NCBI GenBank assembly: GCA_964615975.1
Contig: CAZTTH010000002.1
Coordinates: forward strand, 1 to 64,000
Direction of reading: 5' to 3'
DNA from: CAZTTH01 sp964615975
Lineage (GTDB): Bacteria; Verrucomicrobiota; Lentisphaeria; JABSQK01; JAJFLO01
DNA length: 64,000 nucleotides
The position numbers and the translations under genes are program-made. This document shows positions 17,586 through 27,400 of the stretch, piece by piece. The notes under the pieces are model-generated. The model was not told the DNA's origin and made no database searches. It saw only the letters and a program-made list of their open reading frames with translations. Position 1 is the stretch's first letter; each line of letters starts with the position of its first letter.

Positions 17586-18977
17586 TTAGCAGTTTGCCAC
17601 CAGGTAATCACGGATAGCAGCACTGGAGGCGGGGAGGACGACACAGCGGGTCGGCAGGTCGGCGAGCTTTTCAATCCCGGGATGAATGGCAATGTTCCTG
17701 CCCAGCGCCTGTTCGATCGCAGCGCCAAATTTTGCCGGATGAGCCGTTGCCAGACACACAATCGGATCGCCCGCGGCCAGGTGTTGTTTTGCCACACCGA
17801 CACCTACCGCGCTATGCGGATCGAGCAAATACCCGTGTTCATCATGGAATTCTCGAATCGTGGATAACGTCATTTCGTCGTCACCCCTGCCGGCCATAAT
17901 GGCGGTATCAAGCTGAATGGGGGACGAAGAATTGGCGGGGATGTTGATTTTGCCTGTCATCCTGAAGGTCTCCATCAATGATCGCAAAAGCAGGTTGTCC
18001 TGATTACAGAGATAGTAGAGATACCGTTCGAAATTACTGGCAATCTGGATATCCATCGATGGGCTCAAAGTCGGTTGAACGACACCGCGTTCATAAATCC
18101 CTGTGTTGAAAAACCGGCAGAGGATATCGTTTTGATTGGTCGCCAGGATCAATTGAGAGATCGGCGCTCCCATTTTCATGGCGAGATAACCGGCAAAGAT
18201 ATTGCCAAAGTTCCCGGTGGGAACACAGAAGCGGACTTTTTCGACACCGCGTTCACGGGTGATTTTCAACGCGCCATAAACATAGTAGACGATTTGCAGG
18301 GCAACCCGCGCCCAATTCACTGAATTTATCGCTCCCAGCATGTAGTCCCTTTTGAAATCCAGGTCGTTGAACAATTCCTTAATAATCGCCTGACCGTCAT
18401 CAAAACTGCCGGTGATGGCAAGGTTATGGACATTGTCATCCAAAACCGTTGTCATTTGACGCTCCTGCACCGGGCTTACGCGCTGGTGTGGATGAAGAAT
18501 AAAAATTTTGATACCGGTTTTACCCCGCACCCCATGGATCGCCGCGCTACCGGTATCGCCGCTGGTGGCGCCAAGTATGTTGAGACAGGTCTGATCCCGT
18601 CGCAGCACATGCGCGAATAAATTGCCCAAAACTTGAAGCGCGATATCTTTGAAAGCGAGGGTCGGCCCATGAAACAGCTCCATGACATGGAGACCAGCTA
18701 CCGGCACAATCGGGGTGATCTCCGGATGAGTAAAGGCGGCATAGCTGTCCGAGAGGATAGATTTCAAGGTGGCGGCAGAGATGCTGTCGCCGGCATAAAG
18801 AGCGAGAATCTCTAAAGCCAACTCCTGATAATCCATCTGCCTATAGGTGTCGAGCTGGGCGGTGATGTCGGGAATGTCCTCGGGTAGGATGAGCCCGCCA
18901 TCAGTCGCCAAACCCATCATTATCGAGGTGACAAAATCGATCGGGGCGATTTCTCCCCGTGTACTGATATACTTCAT
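17586..18977 (-). CDS. thrC: Threonine synthase
   Basis: A 463-residue PLP-dependent enzyme converting O-phospho-L-homoserine to L-threonine, the last step of the pathway, in the cytosol. It belongs to the longer bacterial class (E. coli-like). The N-terminal MKYISTRGE and MMGLATDGGLILPE, the PLP lysine in HGPTLAFKD (Lys110) and the phosphate-binding ATSGDTGSAA are all visible, as is the GNFGNIFAGYLA segment. The length is normal. It is transcribed in the same direction as, and about 40 bases downstream of, the substrate-binding protein gene at 19017-20786, so the two may share a transcript although their functions differ. No other thr genes are in the window. Confidence 0.95.
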   Translation of the reverse strand: MKYISTRGEIAPIDFVTSIMMGLATDGGLILPEDIPDITAQLDTYRQMDYQELALEILALYAGDSISAATLKSILSDSYAAFTHPEITPIVPVAGLHVMELFHGPTLAFKDIALQVLGNLFAHVLRRDQTCLNILGATSGDTGSAAIHGVRGKTGIKIFILHPHQRVSPVQERQMTTVLDDNVHNLAITGSFDDGQAIIKELFNDLDFKRDYMLGAINSVNWARVALQIVYYVYGALKITRERGVEKVRFCVPTGNFGNIFAGYLAMKMGAPISQLILATNQNDILCRFFNTGIYERGVVQPTLSPSMDIQIASNFERYLYYLCNQDNLLLRSLMETFRMTGKINIPANSSSPIQLDTAIMAGRGDDEMTLSTIREFHDEHGYLLDPHSAVGVGVAKQHLAAGDPIVCLATAHPAKFGAAIEQALGRNIAIHPGIEKLADLPTRCVVLPASSAAIRDYLVANC

Positions 18978-19016
18978 AAATTGCCTGAAATGCGTTGGTG
19001 AACCATGCCCGTCGGC

Positions 19017-20786
19017 TTATTTGAATTTTTCATCGAAGGTGACGCTAGCCGGTTTGGCGGGCAATGCCGCGCCTTGTTTCATGGCATCGGCAAGATCAGC
19101 GGCGGAATCCTCATCATACCACCAATACACATACGCGCTCTGTTCACTGCCATACTTGGAGAGCACGGTTGCCGGCATGCCAAATTTATTCCAATAGAGC
19201 AGGCGGGTGTAATTGATATTCCACAGCAGCACATAGGGATTTTGTGGCACGATGCGCTGGTCGATCTGGCGCAGAATCTCATTGCGTTTCGGCAGGTCAA
19301 AAATGGTTTTTTGTTCCGCGATAAGTGTATCCACAATATCGTCCTTGTACCCGGTGATGTTATTGCCCGCCTTGCGGTCTGCTTCCTTCGCCAACCACAT
19401 GCCTTCCGGATCTTTGAATAATCCACTGCTCCAGGCAACCCAGGTCATGGAGAAGTTGAATTCATCGCGGTCTTTCGAACTGGCCGCCCAATCTTTCTTA
19501 TCAATGATCAATTCGATGCCGACATCTTTCAAATCTTCGGCATAGATGGAGAGAAACTTTTCTGTCGATGAGTCGTTGAGAAGAAATTTAAACCGGAATG
19601 GAATGCCGTTTTTCTCCAGAATTCCAGTGGCGGGATTCGCCTTCCATCCCGCTTCGGCGAGCAGGGCGCGAGCCTTGTCCTTGGCAAAGGCAATGAGCTC
19701 AAAAGGGCAGGGGAACTGCTGATCATACAAATCCTCGAAATAGGATCGATGGAGAAAATATTGATTGTACATCAGGGTGGCATTCATTTTCTCGCGATCG
19801 AGCAGGTAAGCCATGGCCTGACGGACCTTGAGATCGTTGAAGGGCGGTTTCCGCATGTTCATGGCAAACCCTTGGAAGCCAATCGGATCGTGATTAATAA
19901 CCTTTTGCTTGACAATCCAATTTTTATCAAACTTTTCCCCGCTGGTTTCATTGATCCATAACCGGGAGGTATACACGGGATAGAGATCGATCTCACCTTT
20001 CTTAAACGCTTCATAGGCATTCTCGCGTTCGGCATAAAACTTGAATCTGAGTTGCTGGAAATTGCCGATACCCTGATTTCTCAAGGCGTCCTTGCCCCAC
20101 CAGTCGGCGCGGCGTTCCAGGACCGTAAATATGCCTTCTTTGAGTTCGCCAAGTCGATAACGACCGGACACCACCGGGAAAGTAAAATTGACTTTGTTGA
20201 AATCGAGGTCTTTCAAGACATGCCTGGGGAGTATGGACAATCCTCCGATCGAGAGCAGATTACGCCAATGCACTTCCCGGGCGGTAAAACGTATCTGGCG
20301 TTCATCAATGATTTCTGGTGAGGTGAAGGTTTCCAGCGAAACCTTATGGATGCCGGTCATGTTCTTGGGATCCATGATCGTGTCGAATGTCCATTTTACA
20401 TCCGCGGCAGTGATCGGCGCGCCATCGCTCCATCTGGCTTTGGGATCAAGCCAGAATGTAAACGTCTTTTTATCGCCCGAAATGGACCATTTTTCCGCCA
20501 AACCAGGTTCATCGGCGGCGGAGATGGGATTGGCTGAAAGCAGAGAATCAAACATCAGCGTAAAAATCTGATTGGTGAAGACATTGTTATCGAGGTAATA
20601 ATTGAAACTTTGCGGATAGGGACCGGGATAAATATTTATCACCCCGCCGACCCGGGCATGGACGCTGGCAATGGGATCGGGCTGATCCCGCCAATCAGGT
20701 TGGGGAAATAATTCCTCAGCCGCCGCCAGTTGCATTGCCAGGATAAAATGAAGCGAGAGTGAAAAGATGAGTGGGGAAATACGCAT
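19017..20786 (-). CDS. Extracellular solute-binding protein family 5 (peptide/nickel type), orphan
   Basis: A periplasmic substrate-binding protein of about 589 residues, SBP_bac_5 family, which binds oligopeptides or similar solutes for an ABC importer. The start at 20786 is favoured because a CAGGAG site lies just upstream and a signal peptide then begins at once (MRISPLIFSLSLHFILAMQ, cleavage near QLAAA-EE). Family features include FTLMFDSLL, LAEKWSISGDKKTFTFWLD, WSDGAPITAADVKWTFD and the later VRQAMAYLLDREKMN. No permease or ATPase genes are adjacent, so the transporter partners must be elsewhere, or the protein acts alone. thrC lies downstream on the same strand. Confidence 0.92.
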   Translation of the reverse strand: MRISPLIFSLSLHFILAMQLAAAEELFPQPDWRDQPDPIASVHARVGGVINIYPGPYPQSFNYYLDNNVFTNQIFTLMFDSLLSANPISAADEPGLAEKWSISGDKKTFTFWLDPKARWSDGAPITAADVKWTFDTIMDPKNMTGIHKVSLETFTSPEIIDERQIRFTAREVHWRNLLSIGGLSILPRHVLKDLDFNKVNFTFPVVSGRYRLGELKEGIFTVLERRADWWGKDALRNQGIGNFQQLRFKFYAERENAYEAFKKGEIDLYPVYTSRLWINETSGEKFDKNWIVKQKVINHDPIGFQGFAMNMRKPPFNDLKVRQAMAYLLDREKMNATLMYNQYFLHRSYFEDLYDQQFPCPFELIAFAKDKARALLAEAGWKANPATGILEKNGIPFRFKFLLNDSSTEKFLSIYAEDLKDVGIELIIDKKDWAASSKDRDEFNFSMTWVAWSSGLFKDPEGMWLAKEADRKAGNNITGYKDDIVDTLIAEQKTIFDLPKRNEILRQIDQRIVPQNPYVLLWNINYTRLLYWNKFGMPATVLSKYGSEQSAYVYWWYDEDSAADLADAMKQGAALPAKPASVTFDEKFK

Positions 20787-20912
20787 GTCGGTCTCCTGAT
20801 GTTGATTCATTACGAAATTTAATTGCTCATACTAACGATAGACGGGCAAATCACCTGCCCGGTTCACAGAATTAATCAATTTAATGTGTATTGGCTGAAT
20901 GCAAATGTTAAG

Positions 20913-20927
20913 TTACAGTTACTGTAA
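20913..20927. promoter_or_regulatory. Operator-like palindrome in divergent spacer
   Basis: ttacagt and actgtaa form a perfect 7-bp dyad around one base in the spacer between the divergent solute-binding protein and response-regulator genes. A second hairpin, cgggca 20843-20848 with tgcccg 20856-20861, lies in the leader of the minus-strand transcript. A binding protein is not identified. Confidence 0.35.
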
Positions 20928-21030
20928 TTATGTTAGATACGCAAAGAGAATATAAATTGCCAGACAGAGATATCAGCACCTCCAATTAGGTTTTAACGAC
21001 TAGATCAACACCGCAGAGTAAGGAAAAACC

Positions 21031-21786
21031 ATGAATCGCAACCCCATCGTTTTAATCGTCGATGATGATCCCCATATCCGGGTTCATTTAAAAGCAATTC
21101 TTGAAAAACAAAGCCTGGTTGTCGTCGAAGCCGAAAACGGCGAACAGGCACTAAATCATATTGATAATATCAAACCCGATCTGGTTCTTCTCGATATCCA
21201 AATGCCGGTGACTGATGGGAGAGATACCTTGATGGAGATCCGCCGCAAGTACAACAAGGATGAAATGCCGGTGGTCATGATTACTGCCGACAAAGCGCCG
21301 GTGACCTTCCAGCAATTTGTCATGCTCGGTTGTCAGGGGTATATCGTCAAGCCGATTAAACAAGATGCCCTGATGCCAAAGATTGATGCGATTCTTAATC
21401 GGCCCCTGCCGTCCGGACGCACCCGCATGCATGAAAAATCAAAGATCATGGCGGATGAATTATTACAACGCCTGTCACCGATATACGATAAATTATTCCT
21501 GACCATGGTGGCGAATTTGCTCCTCATCCAATATGCGTCACAGGAAATCGCGCCCCAGATCATGGAAGCGCGGTTAACCGATTCGATTCTCAACGAACTG
21601 GCTAAAATCATTCGGATTGACGAAAGCCGTGAAAACATTATCCAGGGAGTCTCACGAACTCTGGATGCCGACGCCAAGGATTTTATGGATGATTATATCC
21701 GCCAGGCGCGTCGGGAAGCCTTGCGTGTTGCCAAGGATAAAGTGTTATTCAACCAGTTTATCACCGCTTACATATACCATAAATGA
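21031..21786 (+). CDS. Response regulator with unrecognised C-terminal output domain
   Basis: A 251-residue protein with an N-terminal CheY-like receiver domain (1-125). The acidic pocket is DDD (11-13), the phospho-acceptor is Asp55 in LLDIQMP, the switch residue is Thr85 in MITA, and the conserved lysine is Lys107 in VKPIK. The C-terminal half (about 130-251) is helical, with no DNA-binding, GGDEF or other domain that I can identify. No histidine kinase gene is adjacent, so the input is unknown. It is divergent from the solute-binding protein gene. A GTAAGGA element precedes the start. The output could be protein interaction through the helical domain; this is inference. Confidence 0.85.
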   Translation: MNRNPIVLIVDDDPHIRVHLKAILEKQSLVVVEAENGEQALNHIDNIKPDLVLLDIQMPVTDGRDTLMEIRRKYNKDEMPVVMITADKAPVTFQQFVMLGCQGYIVKPIKQDALMPKIDAILNRPLPSGRTRMHEKSKIMADELLQRLSPIYDKLFLTMVANLLLIQYASQEIAPQIMEARLTDSILNELAKIIRIDESRENIIQGVSRTLDADAKDFMDDYIRQARREALRVAKDKVLFNQFITAYIYHK

Positions 21787-22267
21787 ACAAATCACATCGG
21801 GAGCCTGGCGGGCAGATAGTAACTTCGGCAGATTCCAGATTCAATCGGGATTCCAAACTGCATGGACAGTGATCACACAAATTGAAATTGTATTCTCTCA
21901 TTAAATCGCGTTTACACGATATTGAGTCTGGTATTCATTCTTGAAGGCACAAACTGAAGCTTGAACTCCAACAACTCGCGACCCTTATGATATTCAGTCA
22001 AATGAGCAAATATTCCCGGTCTTTGGAGTACAGACTTTTAGTGTGTGAATCTACTGGGGTGCAACTTATCCCTGCCAGGTTGCCGCGATTTATTGAAAGG
22101 ACACCTGATATCCTGGCCCGCGAACGCGATGTTTTACAAACTTACTGCGGCGGGCTATCTTCATTTTAGTTCCGGCGCGACTGCGCAGCGAAATCCCATT
22201 CCAATATCAGCTGGAAAGGTCAATATTCTAAACCCTTCACATTCTTAAAGGTTTTTTAATTCATTTC
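21787..22267. other. Intergenic region with repeat fragments
   Basis: No gene recognised. Short pieces (aactgaagcttgaactccaac near 21950 and ggagtacagac near 22024) recall the ggagt...actcc repeat family seen at 1, 11966 and 61577. Confidence 0.4.
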
Positions 22268-24277
22268 ATGCATACACAATCATCCGGATTTTATATCACC
22301 ACCCCCATCTATTATGTCAATGACATCCCTCATATCGGCCATGCCTACACCACCATTCTGGCAGATGTGCTGGCGCGTTATCAAAGGCTCTGGGGCACCT
22401 CAACATTCTTTCTCACCGGCACTGATGAACATGGTCAAAAGGTCGCGCAAGCAGCGGAAAAAAAAGGGATATCCCCTCTCGATCACTGTCATCAAACAGT
22501 GGTGCGTTTTCAGGAATTATGGACCAAGCTAGGCATTACCCATGATGATTTTATTCGCACCACTGAAGAACGTCATCAGAACGTCGTTCAGCACATTCTG
22601 CAACAGCTCTACGATCGTGGTGAGATTTATCAGGCGGAATACGAAGGCTGGTATTGTGTGCCGTGTGAACGGTTCTATACCGAAAAGGATTTGTCCGAGG
22701 ATAACTGTCCTGAATGCAAACGAACCGTCGATCGCATCGTCGAGCCGAATTATTTTTTTCGCATGAGCAAGCATCAGGATTGGTTGATCGATTATATCAA
22801 TTCCCATGACCACTTTATTTTGCCTGAATTTCGGCGCAATGAGGCGCTTGGTTTTTTGCGTAATCCATTGGGGGATCTCTGCATCTCCCGTCCCAAATCG
22901 CGGCTGCCATGGGGCATTCAAATGCCGTTTGACGCCAATTTTGTCTGTTATGTCTGGTTCGACGCCTTGATCAATTACATCAGCGCTCCGGGATATCACT
23001 TAGATCCAGAAAAATTCGCGCGCTGGTGGCCGGCTTCCTGCCATTTGATTGGCAAGGATATCCTGACCACCCACAGCGTCTATTGGCCGATCATGCTCAA
23101 GGCCATGGAGTTGCCGATGCCGAAAACCATCTTTGCTCACGGCTGGTGGTTGATTGGCCGGGACAAAATGGGAAAATCACTGGGCAACGTGGTCAATCCC
23201 ATGATGGTTTGCGATCGTTATGGCAGTGATGCCTTTCGCTATTTCCTGATCTCGCGCATGTCGCCCGGTCAGGACGCAGCCTTTGCCGTGAGTGATTTTA
23301 TTCATACCTATAATCTTGATTTGGCGGATAATTTGGGGAACATGCTCAATCGGGTGGTGAAACTATTGCAACGCCATTGCGACAGTCGTATTCCCGAATC
23401 CGGAACGCTCACTGAGCCCGATCATCAATTAAAAGATGCCACTCTTCACGCGATTGAGGAGATGGCAGAGTTGATCGCGGAGTTTAAGCTTGATCGAGCA
23501 CTCCATCTCATGATGCAGATTGTGCATCATTGCAATCAATATTTTGAACACTCAGCGCCCTGGGAACTGGCCAAAAAACAGGATCACGAGCGGCTGGCCA
23601 CAGTCCTGGTTACAGCCGCGGAATGTTTGCGGGTGGTATCTGGTTTGCTGCATCCGATCATGCCGGAGAAAATGACGAGATTGCGGCAGATATTGGGAAT
23701 TACTTCATCACCAATCAGCGGATCATGGGAAAGTTTGCAGGTCTGGCCGGGTTTGATCGTCGGCAGTGAAGTAAAACCTGTGGACGCGCTATTTCCGCGT
23801 ATCGAAACCCATCCCGATGACCGTGTTAAATTGCCATTAGATGAAGTGTCTGATGGCGGGCAATCCGAGACTGCAACCGCAATGGAAACTCCATCTCCCG
23901 AAGTAATACTCCCGGAATCAAATGAGACCGAAACCAATCTGATGACAACCAATGATTTGATTGATTTTGACGATTTCAAGAAAGTACAGCTTCGGACTGC
24001 CATGGTCGTGGTTGCCGAGAAGGTCAAAGGCGCGGACCGCCTGTTGCGCCTGGAAATCCAGCTCGGCAGCGAGTCTCGACAGATTGTCGCTGGCATTGCT
24101 CAATATTATCAAGCGGAAGAGCTGATCGGCAAAACCATCGTCATTGTGGCTAATCTCAAACCTGCCACCATCCGCGGGTTGATTTCTCATGGAATGTTGC
24201 TGGTAGCCAAGGCTGATGGCGCCTTGAAACTATTGACAGTTGCCGGAAATATAGCCACTGGCGCCGAGATCGGGTAG
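22268..24277 (+). CDS. metG: Methionyl-tRNA synthetase with C-terminal tRNA-binding domain
   Basis: A 669-residue class I synthetase that charges tRNA-Met. The nucleotide-binding HIGH motif is at 22-25, and the second signature is KMGKS (300-304) rather than the common KMSKS. A zinc-knuckle region with the cysteine pairs CVPC and CPEC lies in the connective peptide. The anticodon-binding helical domain follows, then a low-complexity linker (about 510-555) and a C-terminal Trbp111/EMAP-II-like OB domain starting DFDDFKKVQLRTAMVV, which promotes dimerisation and tRNA binding. The length fits the bacterial dimeric form. The start ATG has no clear Shine-Dalgarno sequence. Confidence 0.96.
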   Translation: MHTQSSGFYITTPIYYVNDIPHIGHAYTTILADVLARYQRLWGTSTFFLTGTDEHGQKVAQAAEKKGISPLDHCHQTVVRFQELWTKLGITHDDFIRTTEERHQNVVQHILQQLYDRGEIYQAEYEGWYCVPCERFYTEKDLSEDNCPECKRTVDRIVEPNYFFRMSKHQDWLIDYINSHDHFILPEFRRNEALGFLRNPLGDLCISRPKSRLPWGIQMPFDANFVCYVWFDALINYISAPGYHLDPEKFARWWPASCHLIGKDILTTHSVYWPIMLKAMELPMPKTIFAHGWWLIGRDKMGKSLGNVVNPMMVCDRYGSDAFRYFLISRMSPGQDAAFAVSDFIHTYNLDLADNLGNMLNRVVKLLQRHCDSRIPESGTLTEPDHQLKDATLHAIEEMAELIAEFKLDRALHLMMQIVHHCNQYFEHSAPWELAKKQDHERLATVLVTAAECLRVVSGLLHPIMPEKMTRLRQILGITSSPISGSWESLQVWPGLIVGSEVKPVDALFPRIETHPDDRVKLPLDEVSDGGQSETATAMETPSPEVILPESNETETNLMTTNDLIDFDDFKKVQLRTAMVVVAEKVKGADRLLRLEIQLGSESRQIVAGIAQYYQAEELIGKTIVIVANLKPATIRGLISHGMLLVAKADGALKLLTVAGNIATGAEIG

Positions 24278-24406
24278 GAGCAGCAGATTACTTACCTCAA
24301 CCTCATATTTATGATTTTGATTTAAATTGCACTTTGCATAAACCTAAGTTAAGTTGAAATCGGTTTTTCCATCATCTTCATCCCACAAATTCAGGAGATA
24401 ATCCAC

Positions 24407-27400
24407 ATGGTTTACTTATTCAATTTCATCCCCCCAAGCAAAACCCTGCCGGGCTTATCCTCCCGGCTGGTGTATTTGTCCACAATCATTATGACAGTCG
24501 GTCAAATACTTTTGGTAATGAATACTTCTGCTCAGAGCACTGAGATCATCCTCCCACTATCGCTGCGTCAAGGCTGGAATTTTTTTTCATTGCCGATCAC
24601 GCCGACTACCACTTCGATCGATGATTTTTTCCAGCATCAAAATGCGGGAGATCCCTGGGTTTATAATCCCGGCGCCAGTCAGTACCTTCCTGCGGCCAAT
24701 CTGGAAGCCGGCCGGGGATATTGGATTTATATGAATGCCAATGCCAATCTTGCCTATACCGGTCAAGCGGCGGATTTGCCGATATCCGCGCCAGGTGTCG
24801 GATGGAATGTGATCGCGCCTTACTCGCAAAAAAGTCGTCCCGAAAATGCCTTGGGATCGATCTGGAGATTTGAGCGCGGCCGCTTTATTACTGTCGCTGG
24901 AGCGCTCCTTCCCGGAAGTTCCTATTGGGTCAATCTCAGCAATAACAATCCGATTAATCCCGGTTCCACCGCCATCGATCTCAATAATAATAATATCCCC
25001 GACTTCTGGGAGGAGATCTGGAAGCTGATCAAAGCGGCCCATGAAGATGATGATGAGGATGGTCTCCCGAACCTGGCGGAATTCCAACACGGCACCAACC
25101 CCATGACCGGCGATAGCGATAACGACGGTTTAACCGATCCCGACGAAGTCAATACCCACGGCACCAATCCCCGCCGCCATGATTCGGACCGGGATGGATT
25201 GAATGATGAACGAGAAATCAACCTTCATCAAACCAATCCCACCAAAGCCGATCATGATGGCGACGGAACCAATGACGGTGATGAGGTCGCCGAAGGTTCC
25301 GACCCGCGCGACGCCAACAGTGTGCCGCCCGGAAGATCCATCGTCTTTCTCAAGCAGCCGGGGAACACCGTGAGCAACAGCCCGCTGGCGCCGTTATCAG
25401 TCGCGATGTTAAACAAATTTGGCAGGGTGGTGAAAAACACTAATGCGGCGGTAACCATTTCCTTGTTGGGCGGAACCGGCCTGGAGGGCACATTGACCAA
25501 ATCCATGACCAATGGCATCGCCACCTTCAACGGCCTTACCATCGATCAGACCGGCAGTTACAAGTTGATTGCCGATATTGCTGCTTTCCCCCTGCTCATC
25601 AGTGAGTCTTTCGATATTTTGAATGCGTCACAGACTTTTGTTTCGGGACAAATCAGTGAAGCGAATGGCAACGACATTGCCGGCGCCGAAGTCTCCATTG
25701 ATGGGGTGCTTGCCGGAACTTCCGATGGCGCCGGGGTATTCGCTTTCCCATTGACATCCCTGCCCACCGATCAAAAAATTAATCTGACCGTCACGGCGCC
25801 GGGATATGCCACCAGCCACAAGGTCGTTACCATAATACCCGATGCCACGGTTTCCTTGAACATTATACTCAATCAGGTGAACGCGGTGTTGGAACAAATA
25901 CCCGACAACTCAAATCTGGTGATTGACACTCCGGGTCGAAGCGCCTGCATCATCATCCCAAACGCGTCATCAACCCTGGATACCACCGACAGAGTTTGTC
26001 TTGAACTCAGCTATGGCAATCCCAAGGAAGACCAGGACATATTTCCCGGCGAGTTCCAGGCCAGGAACCCCAACCAGGCGGATTCCACAATCGGTCTGGC
26101 CTCCATCGCTTTTGGTGAAATCCGGGTCACCAACACCTTCACTGGCGACCCGATCACGAATCTCGCAGGGAATGCCACCATGGAATTGGAAATCCCGCCG
26201 GGCACCATCAATCCGGATACCCGTGAACCCTATATGGTTGGGGATACCCTTGAGATTTGGAATTATTCTGAATCCGCTGGAGAATGGGTGCGCGCCGTGG
26301 ATGATAGCGGCACCCCCATCGATGCGGATGTAATTTCCCGCGATATCAATGGCGTGACCAAATTGATCGCCCAATTTCAAATTCCCCATTTTTCCTGGTG
26401 GCAGGTCGCGGTTCCGATAGAAACACGTCACTGTCTCACAGGCAGAGTAACGAATGCCACCGGGTCACCGGTGGCATTTGCCCAGGTGATTGCCACCGGA
26501 ATCGATTATAATGGGGTGACGGTTGCTCATACTGATCCTCAGGGATCCTATTGCCTTGAAGTACGCCGCGGTTCGGTGATTCGATTGCAAGCACGCAAGG
26601 GAGGCAGAGAAACCGCCCCGGCACAAATCAATGTGCCCAACGCCGAATCATCCTGCGACTTAAGCATCAATAATGATTGCACCGCTGTCGATGACCTTCA
26701 GCTCCCTGCCAGTTCCTGCATTGCCGGAGTCGTCAGGGACAACAATGACATTCCGCTTGCCAACGCCTTTGTTGAAATCTTTAACATCCCGGGAAAAACG
26801 ATCATCACCTCCACTGATGCCAATGGCGCGTATTGCCTTGAGGATGTGCCCCTTGATCTGGGAACCGTTGGACTGCGCGCTTTTGTCATTGATGAGGGGC
26901 GCTTCGCGTTCAGCATTGCTTCATTGTCCGTCGACTTAACTTCGCGATCATGTGCTGATGAGGATTGCCTGTCCCAGGATTTTGCGATTGAACTGGATTT
27001 CGCTTGTGTCAGCGGCACGATCGCCGATCATAACAGCACCGGTCTGGCATCGGCATTTGTTTGGTTGGGAGATGGCACCTTTACCACGACGGACGGAAGC
27101 GGGAACTATTGCCTGATAGCGCCGCTTGATCGGGATGTCACCCTGCACGCTTCATACTATGATCCCGCATCCGGGATCATCCATCAGGCCGCGAACACGT
27201 TCCACACCGCTGCCAGCGCGGGCACTTGTCCGACGGATAATTGCCAAACCGTCGACTTGAGTATCGATCTCCAAAGTTTTGGCTGTATCCACGGCACGGT
27301 GAAATCAGAAAATGATATCAATCTTCCCGGCGTTGTCATCGCTGTACCCGGTTTCCCCGCAACCACATCCGATGCCAATGGCAATTATTGCCTGGAAGCG

